Position numbers and translations under genes: made by a program
Shown: positions 1 through 13,378 of the stretch, piece after piece
How the letters are laid out: the number at the start of each line of letters is the position of its first letter
Position numbering within the stretch: position 1 is the first letter of the stretch
The notes under the pieces: model-generated
What the model saw: the letters and a program-made list of their open reading frames with translations, nothing else
Told to the model about the DNA's origin: nothing
The model's database searches: none
Assembly: GCA_022497145.1 (NCBI GenBank)
Contig: MU385915.1
Span: forward strand, 120,137-184,136
Direction of reading: 5' to 3'
Origin: Rostrohypoxylon terebratum
Lineage: Eukaryota > Ascomycota > Sordariomycetes > Xylariales > Hypoxylaceae
Length of the DNA: 64,000 nucleotides

Positions 1-195
1 GACTAGTAGTTGGGTCGGTGACGACCAGCGAATCCCCGGTGTTGTATGTTTTTTTTTCGGTTTTTCTTTCGTTTCGTTTTTTTCTCCAGCACGTCTGGTA
101 GACTCCTATAGACAGTATCTAGAATTGTCTTGCCGAACCTGAGTCCATCAGCCTCTATACCACAGAGCGGATCCTCGACAGCCTACCCATAACTC

Positions 196-423
196 TCACT
201 TCATGCCCTGAGCTCCCATGAATGTGGTGCCTCCAGACGCATATGATTTGAAGGGGCTCGGTTCTCTAGAAGCCTCTTTCTTGGCGGCCTTGCTTTTATA
301 GTCGAAGTACGGGTAATTGCTAAGGTAATTCATGACCTTCACTCGTTCCGACGATGGCATACGGTTGATAGCATCCTCCGCCAAGTGGTGGCATTCGGCA
401 GAGGAACGCTTGCTGGAGGACAT
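196..423 (-). CDS. Possible small hypothetical protein (75 aa)
   Basis: The open frame reads MSSSKRSSAECHHLAEDAIN..., then a Tyr-rich stretch (NYLSNYPYFDYKSK), and ends GGTTFMGAQGMK. An upstream in-frame ATG at 465 would add 14 residues; I chose the inner ATG because the added part looks low in information. No intron signal, signal peptide or membrane segment is visible. The composition looks protein-like (a predicted helix AEDAINRMPSSERVKVMNYL, then a basic Ser/Pro tail), but I do not recognise the family. It could also be the last exon of a longer gene or a chance frame. Confidence 0.35.
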   Translation of the reverse strand: MSSSKRSSAECHHLAEDAINRMPSSERVKVMNYLSNYPYFDYKSKAAKKEASREPSPFKSYASGGTTFMGAQGMK

Positions 424-3400
424 TATGAACGTATTGCGTATGTTTGCGAAAGTTGGCGACGTCAAAATCCAGCCGGTGTGCTTCGTTCAGCTCTGTATGT
501 AGGTATATAACTGCGCTCCAACTTGTCTTGTTGACTTGGATATTGTGAGAAAGTGGCTGGGCGAACAGTTGTGGTCGACGAAATCCATGAAGAGAGATTT
601 CGTTAAGTAGGTTTCGGGTTTCAGGATAATGCTTTGCTCGAGGTGTGCGGTGATTCTATCTTCGAAGAAGTATTGGGGACGTGCTGTCGAGTCACCGAGG
701 TTATTGTCGATATTATCACTGTGTCTACTGACACGAGAACAAAAATCGTCTAATTAACCTTCATAGTTGACAGTGTCAATATATTTTATGATGCAACATA
801 AAGGACTGCTAGCAGATTGGACAACTTATTGTCGCGAAGTGTGCAAGTGCGATGCGCATTTTGACGATAAATTTTGATACTTCACGAACAAATAGGTAGG
901 TACGTATTCCCATGACTTCAACATATCCATCGTCCACTCTTAGAGTATTTCCCTAATAACTAGGGCACAGAAATCACGAGAATCATATGAGAATTAAAGT
1001 GTGTATATTAACATTATTTACTATATGGCAGATATATTCATTGTGAACTGCTGATGCATCCCTCAGCAAGATAAAAAGCAGCGATGCCATCAGCAGGTAC
1101 TCATCGAACCATACTTGAACTAGATACTCACCAAGTACTAGGCGAGAGTACGCAGTTTTGCTCAACGACACCATTCTAGGTACCGTCGATCCTGAAAGCC
1201 TTTAGTTAGCAAAGAATGTTTTACACACCATGGGCAGGAGTCACCAAGAGAAATAAAACAGCAATGTCATTAACCGAGAGGATCAATGAGAAATATAATA
1301 TATACCCAAGTCAATTGATCTCTTATTCATGTGTAGTATGTGTTTAAACAAGATCCATGAGTTCAGAGCATCTCACGCGATCCCCTATCTATCTCATCAA
1401 GCCCTCCGTGGTAAATACAGTACCCATTATTGGCACCAAGGCATCGAAAGTTCGTTCTACTACAGAAATCCATGCCATCCCCTTTATATCACTGCTATTG
1501 CCGACCGTCTCTTTTTATCTAGGCCAAAACGATACCCGAACCCCATGATTATAGGCAGGCCCTTCGGCACCGGTCTCTTGAAAGGGGTTAGGCGCTGGAA
1601 GGCCCCCCTTCTTGTCCGCATATTGGCTGAGTATATTCATTCCCATCACACGGTTAGAGTTTGGGGAAGCAGATTCAGCGACAATGGCGCCTCTCTGAAC
1701 CTGGAGTGTGGTCCAGGGAAAGAGATGCATATGGCCTGATCGGGTTTGTCAGCCATGAGTCTATGTTCGAGTAACCGAGCAATATTATACTTTGAACAGC
1801 AGCTTCTGCTTTTGCCTATCCACGTCTTGATTGTCTTTGGTCGAATGTCTGCAAAGTCGAGAAATCTCAAGAAATCGTCAAGGTACCTAATACTCACAAG
1901 GACACGCTTTGGTCTATCTAAGTATATGTAAAGACTCTCATCTCTAAATACCTCCTAGTGATTCAAAGATTCAGTGATGCACCAGCGAGCCGCCTTGAGC
2001 CACAGAGTGACTTCCTAACAGTCATATCGCTTTTGATAGAAGCGTTTGCAATGAATTGGTAGCAGGAAAATGAGTAACTCCAAACTCGTTCTCTGTGCCT
2101 CACCGCCTACCACCGACATTATCCGAACTATCCCGTTGTCTCGTCACAACAATCTTGGGGCCGTGATGTTAGACCGAGCGAAATTTCTTCACAATCAGAT
2201 GCATCGGCGAATTACCACCTGAAAGTGCATTTCAGCTGGCTTGAAGCTTGACCAATCACATAACCCCGAGGGCGAGATGGCTGTAGTACCAGATGAGTCA
2301 TGAATTCGTCCGATTTGTCCCACCGCCTACCTATATACACCCCGCCAAGGTATCCAGACCCCTCGTCAGATCTGTAATTTTGCGTCCGTGTGGCTTGATG
2401 ACCATGTCCATATGCAAAACATACCAAGCCGACGCCGCCGCCACGGTAATGCGCATGGAGGGCACAGACATTATTATGCCTCAAGGTACCTCCCAGAAGG
2501 CTGGAGGGTAGATACATGCGCGCTCAGCCGGGCGAAGGTACTTCGCGGCTTCAACGGCGAAACAGGACGTCCCTAGCTCGTCGAGACATGCCTGTACCCG
2601 TTCCCCCAGCAAGACCCGGCACCCGTCGCACTGACAGAAGAGCACAGACGGACGGCCCCCAAAGTTTCTTCAACAATGCCTCGAATCCAATCATACAGAC
2701 CTATAATGTCTTGGAAACAATGGAACCATTCGAAGAAATGAGATAAAAAAAGACTTGTGTGCAGACCGACCCTGCAGAATGGACCAACGAGATTCGGTGT
2801 GGCAGCGGGTTTCTTTTAAAAGAAAAATGCTATCGTGACACTGCGTTGGGTCACTTGCCATAGGTAACCACGTCGTGAAAACCTCGGTGTACTGTATACA
2901 TACCTACCAAAGGTATATACTATACTACCTGCGCAGGCAGGCTAGGACGAATGAGTTAGGTAGGCTGGGCTGGCCTAGACACGTCGACGATGGAGAAGAC
3001 ATGGCTAGGCGCAGCACCGCAATTCCGGCACGGGGAATCGTCGTACGCACATACACACAACGCACATAACCTTCCTTACGTTCATGGATGAGAAGCAGGC
3101 TAGGCATCTTTATACCTGAGGCTTAGGTAGCGCGCTTGCGTGGAAGATGCATGGAAGGATGCCGCCGCTGAGCGAATTGGGGGGCGCGCCTCGAGAGGAG
3201 ATACCGTCATCTTGTTGTTTCGGGAGGGGCGGAACCTGACAGCCAGAGAGTTGGGATGCTTAGGGCTCGACATCACACAGGCACGCAAGTGAGGCCGTTG
3301 GCTGCCGGCTCGCTGCGTCTTGGGGCCATGGTCGACCGGGAAGCGGTCGCTGCCATCAGCACCGTCGCGCCCTCTGCTTGCTCTGGTTGGTGGACAGGGA

Positions 3401-6400
3401 CCAGGACGCCGGTCGAGATCTGTTCCGTGTAAATTCATATGAAGGCGCCCGCCAGCTGAATACCTACTTGCCTACCTACCTAGTTTGTTATGTGCTATGC
3501 GCTTTGTGCTATGTATGTATGTATGTATGTGTATTTATCCCACCGAGGCAAATTGATTCCGAGAGATAAGACGTCTTATACTTGTCCTACTTAGGTAGGT
3601 GGCCACCATCGACACAACATGGCAGAGCTGTGTGTAAACTTTACATTACCGAAGACCCAGACCCTAGGACCCGAGTACGCGGCGCCTTAGATGGTTTTCC
3701 TTGTCTGAGCCTTAGGGGCTCGAGTGAGATTCGAAATGCCACCCATGCGGCTCACGTAGACCCCAGATTTCTCGGTGATCGGGTCGATCGGCGCCATGGT
3801 AGTAGAAATGTGTACAAACAAAGTGCCCAGTCTAGGTGGATATTTCCTAATGGAGGAGCTGCGTGTTTCGCCACAAAAAGCCATGAGAGAGCTGTCATGC
3901 GCACGGAAGAAAATATTTCTCCACGAATCTCAGGACACGGAGTAGTGAGACGGGAATTATTCGAGATGATGATGGATAGGTAGGTACCTATTTTTACGGG
4001 AACTTTTTAGGTGGAATGCGATGGATATGATGTGGCTGGCGTCAGTATCCACGCACGCACGCACAGCACGAAGGAAGTACTTGAGATATTCCTTGTCTTC
4101 TCGGTCACACGGCGCTGACAACAATGATCGTGGCTCTACTAGATTCACCTTGAGAATGTGGAGAGAACCGAGTAAATACCTAGTATCTAAGAGGATTATA
4201 TGGATTTTCTGGGTTTTCTGGATGACTTCTACGCATAAGAGACGAAAGGGTAAGCGCTAAGACGATGACAGACTTTTGTCGCCATAAGATGCTCGACGGA
4301 GTCTAGTGCATAGGCGATCATTGGGCGGGCTCAGTACGTGTCCGGAGCGGATCGGTAGGGAACTTGCGTAGATCACCGGTCCGGCCGCGCCTATAGCGGT
4401 ATTGAAAGGTGTAGATGAAGGTGACGGGTTGCGGCATTTGGTATAATGAGCTGTGTTATCTTCTCAAATAGGGCTGGCCTATTATCCTCTCAAGAACGTA
4501 AATGGTTAGCTAGTTGAAAGTTCCCGTCCGTACTCGGGATCGACGCAGGGGAAGTTTGTAGATCATTCGGCATAGCCATCGTATATGTCGGTATCTCAAA
4601 CTCTTGCTCATGTCCACTTTCACCAGCCCACACTGACAGACTGGCTCGTCATAGATACCTAGGTCCTAGGTCCTATACTGTAAGCGGCTGATACATAGGA
4701 TACTAAGTTCCAATGCAGTAAGCACTCCACTAACTATTGTGGCAAGATGCATGCCGAAGGCTTTGAAGGATCGCTAATGATACGCTGCAATAAACCGCCT
4801 TTATTAAGAAATGGAGATGGTGGTTAACGCAACGTCTCTTGATCAACCTGTTGACAAGATCAGATTGAAAATTAGGTACCTATCTATGACATATGTATGT
4901 GGCGTGGCATTTAGACGAGGCTGGAACTCGGATTGCATGATGGTATTGCGTAGAATCTCACTGCACAGACCACACATCTGCGTCTAACTGTAGTTGGTAC
5001 TAAAGAGGTTCATCCAAATGTTGCTTTAGTAGATTGTAGGCAGGTAGGCAGGCAGCTAGCCCTATTGACTCAGGAAAATGAAAAAGCCGACAGTCTGTGT
5101 CGTACTGGACAGATATATGGGGTCCAGCTGAGTTATTCGGTAATAGCAGAAGTTCGTACAAGAGGTAGCACTGAAGCTTGATGAGGTGATGAGGAGATGA
5201 TCCCGGGGTCGACCGCGCTATAGATAGTAGAGATAGCTCTGGTGACCATTCAGGAACCATTGCCAATAAATGTAATAACGTAATAAGGCTGCGTGGGCAT
5301 GGTTTGGTGTTCTGTGAACTAAAAATAACACTCTCAATGGCAATAAAGTACTCCAAGAGTAGTACACCTTCTCGAAGTCTTGAAGGCGTACAAAGTAGTA
5401 ATTGACGTTGTTTGCCTCTCATGCGATGAGCAAAATTGATATTCGTCTCCTTTCTCGAACCCCTGAAACTTATCTTGGCTGGGCAATCGGCTCCACGGGT
5501 TCGTGTTGACGTACATACATACTAGACCGTATATGATAGAAAGACAAGAAAATACCACATACTTTCTGAGGAGGGCCGAATGTATGCGAATTGGCATCTC
5601 GTTATAGTACAACTTGGAAGGGAGATGCATGTTATAATTGCGGTGAAGGATTTCAGTAAATCCTGTTCCCGTCCTAGCAGCCTAGATCGGTAAGTCTTTG
5701 GCGACAGGTAAGGTCGATGGTAGTGGTGTGGCCCCGGAGTTTAGAACCCACATCCTGTTTCTCGTCGGCTGTACGTCAGATACCTGGGCTGTATGTAGGT
5801 ACGTATTGTATGTACATAACTTAGTTAGTAGTACTGTAGTAGTATGTATGTACGTTACAATGATCAATCAGTAAGCTTCTCGGGAGGGTTGTATTTAAAG
5901 ATATCTTCTACCAAACCCGGACTAGCATTCGAATCCTGCATCCTACGGATCTTGGAGCTTATCCATACTTCATGTTTGTAGGGTTTCGATACTGCGTCGA
6001 CAACGGGTTTGAGTCCTGCAAGTCTGTGAGCATGCAGAAGCAATATGATATATCATATAAGTCGGTGGAGGAATAGTAATCGTTGAATAGAAGCTCGATA
6101 AATAACGCCTAAGACAAACCGAGACGTGCGGTCCGGGCCCCCCATATCCAGTTGCCGGATCTAATTTCGCAAACTTCTAGTGCAACTATGCAGTATCAGA
6201 GCCTGGCTACGCCATCGTTGTACAGCATACCCACCTAGTATCAAGTGTATTAAGTACTAACTTAGGTATATAGCAAGTATTTCCTCGTTTAAAAGACTGG
6301 TGTAATAAGAAGCGGGTTTATTCGTGTATATGGTACCATAGTAGGTAAAAGCTCGACGCCTAATGCGGTCATCATCTCACCCCTGGTGCGATGTTATTAA

Positions 6401-9400
6401 CGATATTACATTGATATTCGGCTCTGATATATGTTAACATTGTTTGACGTATTTAGGTAGGATCGGTAGTATCAAAGTTGTTGATTTCCAATTTGATTGA
6501 CGCTTCACGGATCACCAAGTGCGCAGCCAACGATGGACCTGCACGGGAGACGACTTGGGTTGGCTTGGGTTTGACCTGGTTGAGCTGGGCGACCTATCAT
6601 TTATCATCGAAAGAGGTTTAGCATATCACTAACCCTGTCGTTCCTCGCGTGTCATCGCAAGACTAGCACGGAATTACCAACCGGATTCGACGATTCGATT
6701 TATTCGAACGAAACAAAAGATGGGATCCTCCACTTCCACGAGATCCATGACCTCCACTCTGTGTGGGTTTCTCGATCCCTTGAGCAATATCAAAACCCGC
6801 GCGTTCCTAGAATTTCGGCCTCCACTGGGGCTAGCCCCTTGATGCTTGAGTGCGGCGCCGCCGTCTTTTATCGGGACAGCCTCAAGACCAAGACCCTTCG
6901 AGATCATGGTATTTTACCAATTTTGTTGGCTTAATGGATGATATTTCTTAGGAATACTATGCATGATATGCATGCATATATATATCTTCACTTAGGTAGT
7001 AACAAATAAAATAGAATAACCAACAACTCATAATCAGGGAATTTGTAAGGTTCTGGGTTCAATTAACTTACCATGACCACGGACAGAGAAGGAAACCTTT
7101 GAAGTTTGGGACTTGGGAAGACGAAGACTTGGGAAAATTGTCCTTTGGTGGACGTGCGACGTGCTGCCCGCTGCATGTTTACACAATAAATCTCCGAAAT
7201 TCGAGTTCGAAACACGGATATATCCACCCTCTAACCTGTCTAAGCACATTCATCTAAATTGGGAGTGTAGAACGACGTCTTTAGAAAGGCATGAGTAATG
7301 GATGCATATAGAGAATATAGCATACGATATCCATGATGTTGAGACACAGGTATAATAGATAATGATGAACATTGAAGATGAAAAGATTAAACATAAAAGC
7401 CTAAAAGAGAGAGAGGAGAACCCCCCCCTAGATACCTAGGTACATTTACCTGCTACTAGCCTACTACTACTATTCAACTCCCTACAGGCTACATCTCCCC
7501 TACATTTTATGCGGGGTCTTAAGTTTACGTTTACTTCAATCGAAATTATCCCACCTCGATGCTCCTGCTGCTGCTGCTGCGAAGAATTTAAACCCTGGTT
7601 CAGGGGTGCATGTCCAAATTTTCTTGGATGTGTACTCCCCCAGCTGCTCCCCTAGCTCCTCTAACACAATACTGATATACAAACATGAGCAGGGATCAAG
7701 CTAACGATTTAGTTGCATAGCTCTAAATTAGCGTTATTTTGGTTCCGGCTCGGATGGGGCGACGCCCAGCTTTTGTGTGGGCTGGTATGGTACTAACATA
7801 TATAGTTTTAGAAGGTACGAATTAGTACTGTACATATTAGTAGTAGAACTGGGTAAGTACTAAGATGTACCATGTAGAAGATGTAGGGTGGGATGTAATA
7901 GGATGTACCCTGCTTCACAGCCGCGAAACGTTGGACGTTGCCGACTTTTAGGTCGACAGTTTGACTTTATTAAACCTTGCCCGGGTGCGCAGGTGCGTAC
8001 CGGCAAACCTTGAGACTAAAAGTACGTAGGAATTGCCAGAAACTCCAGGGCTGTCAGAACTGTCACTAGAACAACCTTTTTTTTTCTTGATGTTCAAACC
8101 CAATTGTTTTCTTAATGTTTTCATACTTCGTCTATGACCTTGACCTTGACCTTGACCTCCCTCTGCGGCTACCGTCCAATTCGTAGTTGAGAAAGCGATC
8201 TGGTTTGGTTGCTGAGGTGACTGGGTGATTGGGTGACTGGATACCATTGGGAACGCTAGGTCGCCGACAAACATTATATCCGCCCTTCCGATTTTTGCGA
8301 CCAACATGTCGTCTTGACGAGAATAAGAACTCGATACAAGCTGAAAGCTCGCCCTAAAGAACCCGAAGGCGATAGCTATTGTGCCTGACAGTTCGTGGTG
8401 CATTTGCTTCTTCCGAAATCAATAATCAGACCTCGCAGGTCTCGCAGGTCTCGATAGGGTACGTGGTTGGTCCATTTTTCCCTTCTTTGCCGTTTACCAT
8501 TTTCCTTTTGACTATCATCTTCATCTATCCCAACCCATTCCAAGTCGCTGCGATCCATGAACTGCACAGAATCGATGGCGAATGCCTACTCAAGCATCTC
8601 AAGGTATATAAGAATTTTGGAAAAAACAATTTACCTACTGATCTGCCCTGTTTACTACCGTATGTGACCCCCTAGTCGACAAGGGCTGCTTGGCTTGCTC
8701 GCTTCGTCTACATAGTACGAAGCCTCAATTCCCATCTTATTAGCGAAATAGGGGAAAGCAGCAATATGAGCTACATATCACTTCTATCACTTTTCAGCGA
8801 CCCGGTGGTCATCCCAATTATTCCATCTCATTTTTTTTTTCTTACACTACACAAATTCCCTATCACATCACATGTGGTCACACTGAACTGTGTTATACTA
8901 CAGGTCACATCACCGCATATTCCTTATCCCATATCTCAGTAACCCATCTTACCCATCTTTTCCTTTTCATCTCTGGATGAGTTTATCTGTAAAGATGTCT
9001 TGTCGTGATGCATGATGTATGAAGTCGCCGACCAGTCTCAAGCTAGGGACAATTTCCACTTTGTACATACACCTGCATACCTACACCTAAATCCTAACTT
9101 GCATACTTCGTACTTATCAACACTTGGCTCGTCAGGTTTCCCAGTCCTTCCGCGGAATGTTTCATCTGCAAGCTTCCATTCGTCCAATTCACCAATGATC
9201 TTCTAGCTCTCTCTCTCTTCGGCAATCGTTTCGGTGCAATCATTAAATTACCTTCCGCCGAATATTACAGAACCTGCAGTTAATTTTATAGTTTCATCGC
9301 AGCTCCCACGTTTCGATAACCATCCCTAGAGTGTCTTAATTACTGCAGACTGCCAGTCTGCAGCACTTCGATTCATCCTGTCGCCAAACCCTAACAAGGG

Positions 9401-9467
9401 CGACCTTCCGGGGTCTGCCGTTACCACAGATATCCCGATTGAAACATTCCATACCCGAGATTCCGCC
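424..9467. other. Gene-poor left flank, no supported gene
   Basis: About 9 kb of moderately AT-rich DNA. Open frames up to about 150 codons occur on both strands (for example 5000-5422 minus, 7948-8403 minus, 1329-1739 plus). They overlap each other, lack recognisable domains and show no convincing splice chains. Visible simple structure: an ATGT run at 3511-3530, three CTTGAC units near 8138-8158, and scattered CCTAGGT/GGTACC palindromic units, including a tandem pair at 4658-4671. The last few hundred bases are C/T-rich and probably hold the promoter and leader of the gene that starts at 9468. Confidence 0.5.
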
Positions 9468-12400
9468 ATGTCGAACTCTTCTTCAGTTGCTGTCGCGAAC
9501 ACCCCGCGACATGTTCGTTCGAGAACACAAAGCATCTCGAGCGATCGCCCTTCCACCGTCGGCCCTAATCTCATGTCGCCTCCCATTTCCGTAACGCCTG
9601 AGGCGGTATTCATAGCTGCTTCTGCTGCCTCGCAAATTGTGACAAATGACCATGATAGCCATTCTGAATCGTGGTACGATGAAATGGGAATCGAGCCGTC
9701 GGGGGAAACTGCTTTGGTCTCACAGAGTGCGCTTCAACTCGCCAACAACTTTGTTGACCAGCTTCTATTCAACATCATCGCCGTTGCGAAATCTACCTCA
9801 CTAGCTGCTCTACGACCTGCCGTAAGCGACGTATTGAAGCCAAAACTTGCTAAAGATGCCATAAACAACGCAGATGAAGAACTCAGGGAATACCTCGGCG
9901 GTGGTGAAGTCGAAGATTTATCACAAGCTACCGGGGCCGAAACGCCTCGCGATTGGGATCTTGAACTAGTATGGAAGAGGACGAGATTACGATGTATGGT
10001 CTATTCTTCCCTCGGCGACATGGAAGAAGAAGACGAGGATTACCACATGGAACAGGAGCATCTGAGGGGCGAGTCGGATGATATTATGTCAGATATTGTG
10101 TCCCCGGCGGTCGCCATTTTCTTAACTTCGATTCTCGAGTTTATGGGCGAACAGGTTCTCGTCATAGCCGGCCAGGCGGCGTTCAACCGGCTGCGTATGA
10201 AATACGAGAAGGAACTAAAGGAAGGTACGAGGGTGCCTGGGGAGTATTTCGATCGTATCGTTGTCCAAGAGTTGGACATGGAGCGCGTTGCTTTGGACCG
10301 AACTCTCGGAAGGCTCTGGCGTTCCTGGAAAAAGAGGATTCGATCCCCGTCCGAGCCCAACTACTCCCGACCCTTCTCGCGAAGTTCTACTGGTGCGACG
10401 CAACGGCGTGGCAGCTCGGCGACTGATCATGTGCAACCGCTTCCCACACCTAGAGATTCTGACCCTGCGCTTGCGGTCCAGGAGGAACAAGATGCAGAGG
10501 CCGCCGGCGAGGAAGCGAGCCATAAATCGGAGCAGAAGGTAGCCGAGCCAGCCGATGTACCTCTACCGGACAGCGATGTCGAGGCCACACATAGTGATGA
10601 GGAGGAAAGTGAAGATGAAAGAGACCGAACCGTCCGCCCCAAGAGCTTTGCTATCTTTTCCCAGTCACCAAAGGCTGCACTAGCCTCGATCGGGTCTTCG
10701 AAAACACGTGCTCCAATTCGACGAGTGCGCTCTCTTCCATTGCGGAAGACTCCCCGATACCCCTCTCCTCCGCCGACGAACCGCGAAATCGACCCTCACG
10801 TATCTAATGAGATAAATGGCAATGATGTGGAAACAGAGAAGCCATCGGCAGAACCGACGGTCGAGGCTACCTCTACCAAAGAGAAAGATGGAAATGCCCG
10901 CGTGGGTACACATCCTAAGAAGATGAGAGATTCGGTTAGGGAAACACCAGAGCTTCAAGCAGCCTTGAACAATCTGATGATCCCCGAGGGACCCTCTGGC
11001 GCCTTACCTGTAATGTCGGCTACGACTAGCAGTAGCACCCCGGTAACCAAAACTGAAGAGGAGGAAATCGATGACTTCGAAGAACCCGAAATTCTGACGT
11101 CATCAAGAATATCTATTGGAGAGAGTATAGGCGGAAGGAGTTCGCCCGCTACATCGGAATCTGGTCGACCAGCCCCTTTAGTGCATGCGAGATCTAATAG
11201 TTCGCGATCGGTCCGTGTGATTGAGGTGCAGAGTCCTCGCAGCCCGACTGCCGGTTGGCGAGGAAGCGCCATGGACTTCCCGGACTCTGCTATGACTATT
11301 CGCAGAGTCTCGACAACTCCTCCCATCGCCGAAGAGACTGATGCCGACGACTCGTCCTCTACCAAGAGAAATGCTCTTGCTCCTCAACGCACATCCGAAG
11401 ACTCTCAGGACGTAAATCTCCCGATAATACAACCTCCTCGAAACCCGAGTCCTTTGAGGAGTGTTCACTCGCAGTCATCTCAGTTATCAGTACCTACCAA
11501 AGTATCAACTATAAATGTCCCTGAAACTGATGGATCTGTGGAAGAAAAGCCCGTCACACCTTTGAGAGCAGCGAGAAATCCACAGCTACCGACTCTGCCC
11601 GAGAGAAGCACGAGTCGGCCGGTTTACGGACGATCAATCTCAAATGGTGCGCCATCTCCGAGGTCTGACCGGCGAGGCTCGCCTGAGTCACCAAAATTCC
11701 CTCGTCCTGTGCCAAGCGAGTCCCCCTCCTCTACTTCTACCAAATTTAAGGCTGTCCGTACCTCCGAAGATGGTAACTCTCGGCGCTCCGAGGACAAGGC
11801 TCGCGATTTCGAACAGCTCATCCATAGTGGTGAGACTTTACAGTACACTCTCACACCCGAAAACATGCGCGACATTGATGTAAGTTTTGAGCCATGTCTG
11901 CCCAGGCTAGAATCTAACCAAAAAAACAGTCAGCTTCATCTCAACATAACGGAAGCCCTAAGCTTTCTAATAGATTCCAGAAGCCCGAGGAGACGAGGCT
12001 CGCCGAACGCTCTCGATCTTCCTCTATTAAGAGGACGGCATCAATAACGAAGCAGACCAGTCTAGGTTCCCACCCGCCCACGGACCTTCCCATCACCGGA
12101 AAGTACGCGTCATCTATCTCAAATGCGTCCATTTCAGCCCCGCCAAAAGGCCGGTCGGCCGCTGCACCGCAGGCTAGAGAGGCACGAGTCCCCCGAGAAT
12201 CGCTACAAGACTTTGCCGACTTCATTCGGTCCACCGGACCCCCTGGAGAGCACAGTGCTCAATACAATCGTGGACACAAGGGTATAGGGAACAAGCTTGT
12301 ACGCAGTGCTACAGGACCTTCGCATGTAGGGAAGAGCGCAAGCATAGATAGCCGGCAGACTAGCACAAGCTACCGATCTAACTTCCAAGCAAGAGATGCT

Positions 12401-13378
12401 TCTATTCACTCAACGAATGAAAACTCCGACCTCATAGATTTCATCCGACGCGGGCCACCAAATAGCAACGGTAACAACCCTCGCATCCCTCGGCATGTTG
12501 CCCCCTTCCGAACAACCATGGATTCAGATCAGCTGCAAATGAGCGGGGCGGGCGGAGGTAGAGCAGTCGATGCAGTGATCCCTAACATCCGAAACAGCGA
12601 AACGTCTACGAACTTTACAGAGACGTCAGCCCCTTCGTCAATGAATTCTCAAAGTGCGCTGTTGAGTAAGGCAAACAAGATGCAACAGTTCACAGGAAAC
12701 AACTTTGACGACGACGATATGATGCCGAAAAAGACGAGACGTAGAGTTCGTGATCCTTACGCGATCGACATTAGCGATGATGAATATGATGATCTGGACA
12801 TGACACCAAAGCCGAAGCCGAAGAAAGAAGAAAGTCTCATGGATTTCCTGAACAGCTATCCTCCTCCACCCGAGCCGGAACCCCAACCTATCGCTATCCC
12901 GAAGAAGAAATCTAGCGCACCAAACCTAATAGCACGTCTCAGGTCAGGTGGCGGTTCCATTAGCAAGTCGAATCCGAATAAGGGATTAAGTACCACCGAT
13001 TCAAGATCTCTTAATAGCCGGGCTGGTAATGGCAAGGGCTACACTCCTATTATCGTGCCAATGGGGGTAGATAAGTATGGGATCGAACCTAAATCATCAG
13101 CACAGACACCGACACTACCGCCAATGGGAGTCCCGCCTGCGAGGACTCAATCAATGGGACTTCCGCCAATGGCCGCTCCCTCAGGTCGCGTTCCGATGAA
13201 GAAATTCGAACCCCGAGATGCCGTCTCCGGTAACACCGCTACGTCTGACCTGGCTAGTTTCCTGCGAGACTCTGAACCGCCGCCTCAAACGATAGCGCGG
13301 AATGCTTCTCCGGTCGAGACCAAGAGCAGCGGATTCTCCCGTATGTTTGGAAGCCGCAAGAAGTCCACGGCATATTAA
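9468..13378 (+). CDS. Large Ser-rich protein with N-terminal histone-fold-like segments and four DF(I/L)R..PP motifs
   Basis: Model: join(9468..11879,11930..13378), 1286 aa. The 50-nt intron has a GTAAGT donor, a CTAAC branch and a CAG acceptor, phase 0; without splicing the frame stops at 12047. Residues about 85-145 and 208-242 are the only strongly hydrophobic, helix-like parts. The first ends NNADEELREYLGG and the second reads SPAVAIFLTSILEFMGEQV followed by LVIAGQAAF; both resemble pieces of the histone H2A fold (DEELNKLLGG and the alpha-2 helix). Residues 290-890 are Ser/Pro/Glu-rich and apparently disordered. The C-terminal third carries four copies of a short motif (residues 895-909, 970-981, 1106-1118, 1243-1256) and ends in a basic SRMFGSRKK tail. 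The spread of a small fold, long disorder and repeated peptides suggests a scaffold, possibly chromatin- or cortex-associated; this is inference. I do not know a named family. Confidence 0.85.

Noticed and set aside
1329..1739. 136-codon plus-strand frame
   Set aside because: No domain and overlapped by frames of similar size in other phases.
5000..5422. 140-codon minus-strand frame
   Set aside because: Leu-rich, no recognised domain, no splice partners; likely chance.
5920..6030. B-box-like ATTCGAATCCTGC and GGTTTGAGTCCTGC
   Set aside because: No matching A box, T-arm pairing or acceptor stem; not a tRNA.
7948..8403. 151-codon minus-strand frame
   Set aside because: GQGQGQG comes from a hexanucleotide repeat and KKKK from a T run; no family resemblance.
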